NCBI RefSeq assembly: GCF_900961225.1
Contig: NZ_CAAHFN010000076.1
Coordinates: 1-64,000, forward strand
Length of the DNA stretch: 64,000 nt
Source: Modicisalibacter radicis
GTDB lineage: Bacteria > Pseudomonadota > Gammaproteobacteria > Pseudomonadales > Halomonadaceae
Reading direction: 5' to 3'
Positions 62,045 through 64,000 of the stretch are shown here, piece after piece; position 1 is the stretch's first letter; every line of letters starts with the position of its first letter. The position numbers and the translations under genes are program-made. The notes under the pieces were generated by a model, which saw nothing but the letters and a program-made list of their open reading frames with translations, ran no database searches and was not told the DNA's origin.

Positions 62045-63550
62045 ATGACCGTGATCCGCCAGGACGATCTGATCCAGAGCGTCGCCGATGCCCTGCAGTA
62101 CATCTCCTACTACCATCCCAAGGATTTCATCGAGGCCATGCATGCGGCCTATCAGCGGGAGGAAAACCCGGCGGCACGCGATGCCATCGCGCAGATTCTG
62201 ATCAATTCGCGGATGTGCGCTACCGGTCATCGGCCGATCTGTCAGGATACCGGCATCGTCACCGTCTTCGTGCATGTGGGGATGAACGTGCGCTGGGAAT
62301 CCGACATGAGCCTCGACGACATGATCAACGAGGGCGTGAGGCGGGCCTACCTGAACCCCGACAACGTGCTGCGCGCATCGGTACTCGCCGATCCCGACGG
62401 CAAGCGGGCGAACACCCGCGACAATACGCCGGCGGTCATTCACCACAAGCTGGTTCCGGGCGATACCGTCGAGGTTCATGTCGCCGCCAAGGGCGGGGGC
62501 AGCGAGGCCAAGTCCAAGTTCGCGATGCTCAATCCCTCCGACAGCGTGGTCGACTGGGTGCTCGAGCAACTGCCCCGGATGGGCGCCGGCTGGTGCCCGC
62601 CGGGCATGCTCGGCATCGGCATCGGCGGCACCGCCGAGAAGGCCATGGAGCTCGCCAAGGAAGCCTTGCTCGATCCCATCGACATTCAGGCGCTGCAGGC
62701 CCGCGGCGCCGCGAACCGTGCCGAGGAGCTGCGCCTCGAGCTCTACGACAAGGTCAACCGCACGGGGATCGGAGCCCAGGGGTTGGGCGGCCTGACCACG
62801 GTGCTCGACATCAAGGTGAAGGATTATCCGACCCACGCCGCCAACAAGCCGGTGGCGATCATTCCCAACTGCGCCGCCACGCGGCATGTGCACTTCAGCC
62901 TGGACGGCTCAGGCGTCGCCGAGCTCCCGGTGCCCAGGCTGGAGGATTGGCCCGAGATCACTCGTGAGGCGGGTGGCAACGTCAAGCGCGTCGACCTGGA
63001 TGCCGTCACCCCCGAAGAGGTGCAGACATGGCAGCCTGGCGACACCCTGCTGCTCAACGGCAGGCTCTTGACCGGCCGGGACGCGGCCCACAAGCGCATG
63101 GTCGACATGCTGGCCAGGGGAGAAGCGCTGCCGGTGGATCTCAGGGGGCGGTTCATCTACTACGTGGGCCCGGTGGATCCGGTCCGCGATGAAGTGATGG
63201 GCCCGGCCGGCCCGACGACCGCCACCCGCATGGACAAGTTCACCCGGACCATGCTCGAGCGGACCGGACTGCTGGGGATGGTCGGCAAGGCCGAGCGTGG
63301 CCCGGTGGCGATCGAGGCGATCCGTGACAATCGCGCGGTCTACCTGATGGCGGTGGGCGGTGCTGCCTATCTGGTCGCCCAGGCGATCAAGAAATCCCGC
63401 GTGGTGGGCTTCGAGGACCTGGGGATGGAGGCGATCTACGAGTTCGAGGTCGAGGACATGCCGGTGACCGTGGCCGTCGACCCCCGGGGCGAGTCGGTAC
63501 ACCGGACGGGGCCGGCCAGGTGGAAAGAGATCATCGCCGAGCGCGCGTGA
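62045..63550 (+). CDS. Class I fumarate hydratase ([4Fe-4S])
   Basis: A 501-aa homodimeric fumarase of the oxygen-sensitive FumA/FumB class: CQDTGIVTVFVHVG with a cluster Cys, GGGSEAKSKFAMLNPSDSV, PGMLGIGIGGTAEKAME, PNCAATRHVHFSLDG with a second Cys and GPAGPTTATRMDKFT in the C-terminal domain. It hydrates fumarate to malate in the TCA cycle. The ATG at 62045 gives the standard N-terminus (MTVIRQDDLIQSVADALQYI). Confidence 0.95.
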   Translation: MTVIRQDDLIQSVADALQYISYYHPKDFIEAMHAAYQREENPAARDAIAQILINSRMCATGHRPICQDTGIVTVFVHVGMNVRWESDMSLDDMINEGVRRAYLNPDNVLRASVLADPDGKRANTRDNTPAVIHHKLVPGDTVEVHVAAKGGGSEAKSKFAMLNPSDSVVDWVLEQLPRMGAGWCPPGMLGIGIGGTAEKAMELAKEALLDPIDIQALQARGAANRAEELRLELYDKVNRTGIGAQGLGGLTTVLDIKVKDYPTHAANKPVAIIPNCAATRHVHFSLDGSGVAELPVPRLEDWPEITREAGGNVKRVDLDAVTPEEVQTWQPGDTLLLNGRLLTGRDAAHKRMVDMLARGEALPVDLRGRFIYYVGPVDPVRDEVMGPAGPTTATRMDKFTRTMLERTGLLGMVGKAERGPVAIEAIRDNRAVYLMAVGGAAYLVAQAIKKSRVVGFEDLGMEAIYEFEVEDMPVTVAVDPRGESVHRTGPARWKEIIAERA

Positions 63551-63613
63551 CGCTGGCTGTCCACGAGACCCCGGCGTAGGCTGGGGGCGTACTTTCACAG
63601 CCCTGGAGGCGCC

Positions 63614-63646
63614 ATGACGACCGCTAGCGGTACGGATCGCCGATGA
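63614..63646 (+). CDS. 10-codon upstream ORF overlapping the cls start
   Basis: ATG with GGAGG upstream codes for MTTASGTDRR, and its TGA overlaps the ATG of the cardiolipin synthase gene (ATGA). The main gene has only a weak ribosome binding site, so the small frame could couple its translation. It may instead be a chance ORF. Confidence 0.4.
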   Translation: MTTASGTDRR

Positions 63647-64000
63647 CATCCTGGCTGTTGGGTGCAGGCGTGTTCGTGATCCATCTGGCCGGGGTGGTCT
63701 CGGCGGTGCTGGCGCTGCTTTCCAGCCGCACGTCGCAGGGCGCGGTGGCCTGGATTATCAGTCTGGTCACCTTTCCCTACGCGGCGCTACCGGCGTACTG
63801 GGTCTTCGGTCGACCGCGGTTCTACGGCTATGTCTCCTCGCGAGGCGAGCATGACTCGACCTTGCGGCGGATACTCGCCCGTTATCGGCCCCTGATAGAG
63901 CCGTACCTCACCGAGGCGGCGAACGTACGCGTCCAGGCCGTGGAAAAGCTGGCGATGATGCCGCTGACCGGCGGCAACCGCGCTTCGCTGCTGATCGATG
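63643..64000 (+). CDS. cls: Cardiolipin synthase, N-terminal part (cut by window)
   Basis: 119 codons of a PLD-type cardiolipin synthase. It starts with two membrane helices (LLGAGVFVIHLAGVVSAVLA and QGAVAWIISLVTFPYAALPA) in the PLDc_N domain, followed by YWVFGRPRFYGYV. The catalytic HKD motifs lie outside the window. It condenses phosphatidylglycerol to cardiolipin. Confidence 0.85.
   Translation, partial: MTSWLLGAGVFVIHLAGVVSAVLALLSSRTSQGAVAWIISLVTFPYAALPAYWVFGRPRFYGYVSSRGEHDSTLRRILARYRPLIEPYLTEAANVRVQAVEKLAMMPLTGGNRASLLID

Overview
The window is a GC-rich chromosomal stretch from a gammaproteobacterium, most likely a halophile of the Halomonadaceae (Halomonas or a close relative). The basis is gene content: the thrS-infC-rpmI-rplT-pheST-ihfA string, a NhaD-type antiporter, a DASS anion symporter, a PrrB/PrrA-type redox two-component pair, and long antisense open frames typical of a GC-rich genome. 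The genus is an inference; no rRNA or marker comparison was possible.

Bases 1-11,000 are an accessory region of type VI secretion (T6SS) cargo. It opens with the 3' end of a vgrG, followed by translationally overlapping genes for a DUF4123 adaptor, an 886-aa VasX-like membrane effector and a membrane protein that is probably its immunity protein. The last piece of the effector plus the immunity gene is then tandemly duplicated. The second unit has only 43 codons of effector tail and a second immunity copy that is frameshifted in a poly-G tract. Behind it lie a 10-codon vgrG scar, a second VasX-like effector (5'-truncated and frameshifted in an A tract), another candidate immunity gene, a second vgrG fragment cut by a damaged IS3-family element, and a small gene remnant. 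The array ends at a bidirectional terminator and a tRNA-Pro(GGG) gene. Paralogous immunity copies are nearly identical except across two membrane segments, where sequence and base composition change sharply. This looks like a specificity-swapping array.

Bases 11,300-17,500 hold lrgAB-type murein hydrolase regulators, a phasin-like gene, a DASS symporter, a DUF2489 protein, an M20D amidohydrolase and an OmpA-like lipoprotein. Bases 17,500-24,900 are the translation cluster thrS-infC-rpmI-rplT-pheS-pheT-ihfA. The thrS leader has two hairpins whose 7-nt loops copy threonine tRNA anticodon loops (GUCGUAU and CUGGUAU), and infC begins at an ATC codon. Both suggest translational autoregulation.

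Bases 24,900-64,000 are ordinary housekeeping and metabolism: SCP2 protein, sohB, an ArsR regulator, prpE, a flavodoxin, ppnN, a LysR regulator, the glycine cleavage genes gcvP-gcvH divergent from a Na+/alanine-glycine symporter and gcvT, alkB, a PAP2 phosphatase with a GT4 glycosyltransferase, a degenerate LytM lipoprotein with an acyltransferase, acetoacetyl-CoA ligase, nhaD, an MFS transporter, pta-ackA, grxA, an inositol monophosphatase-family protein, the regB/regA pair, prfC, an 18-codon mscL-like remnant, a TatD DNase, ygfZ, an OsmC protein, uvrB, a class I fumarase and the start of a cardiolipin synthase.
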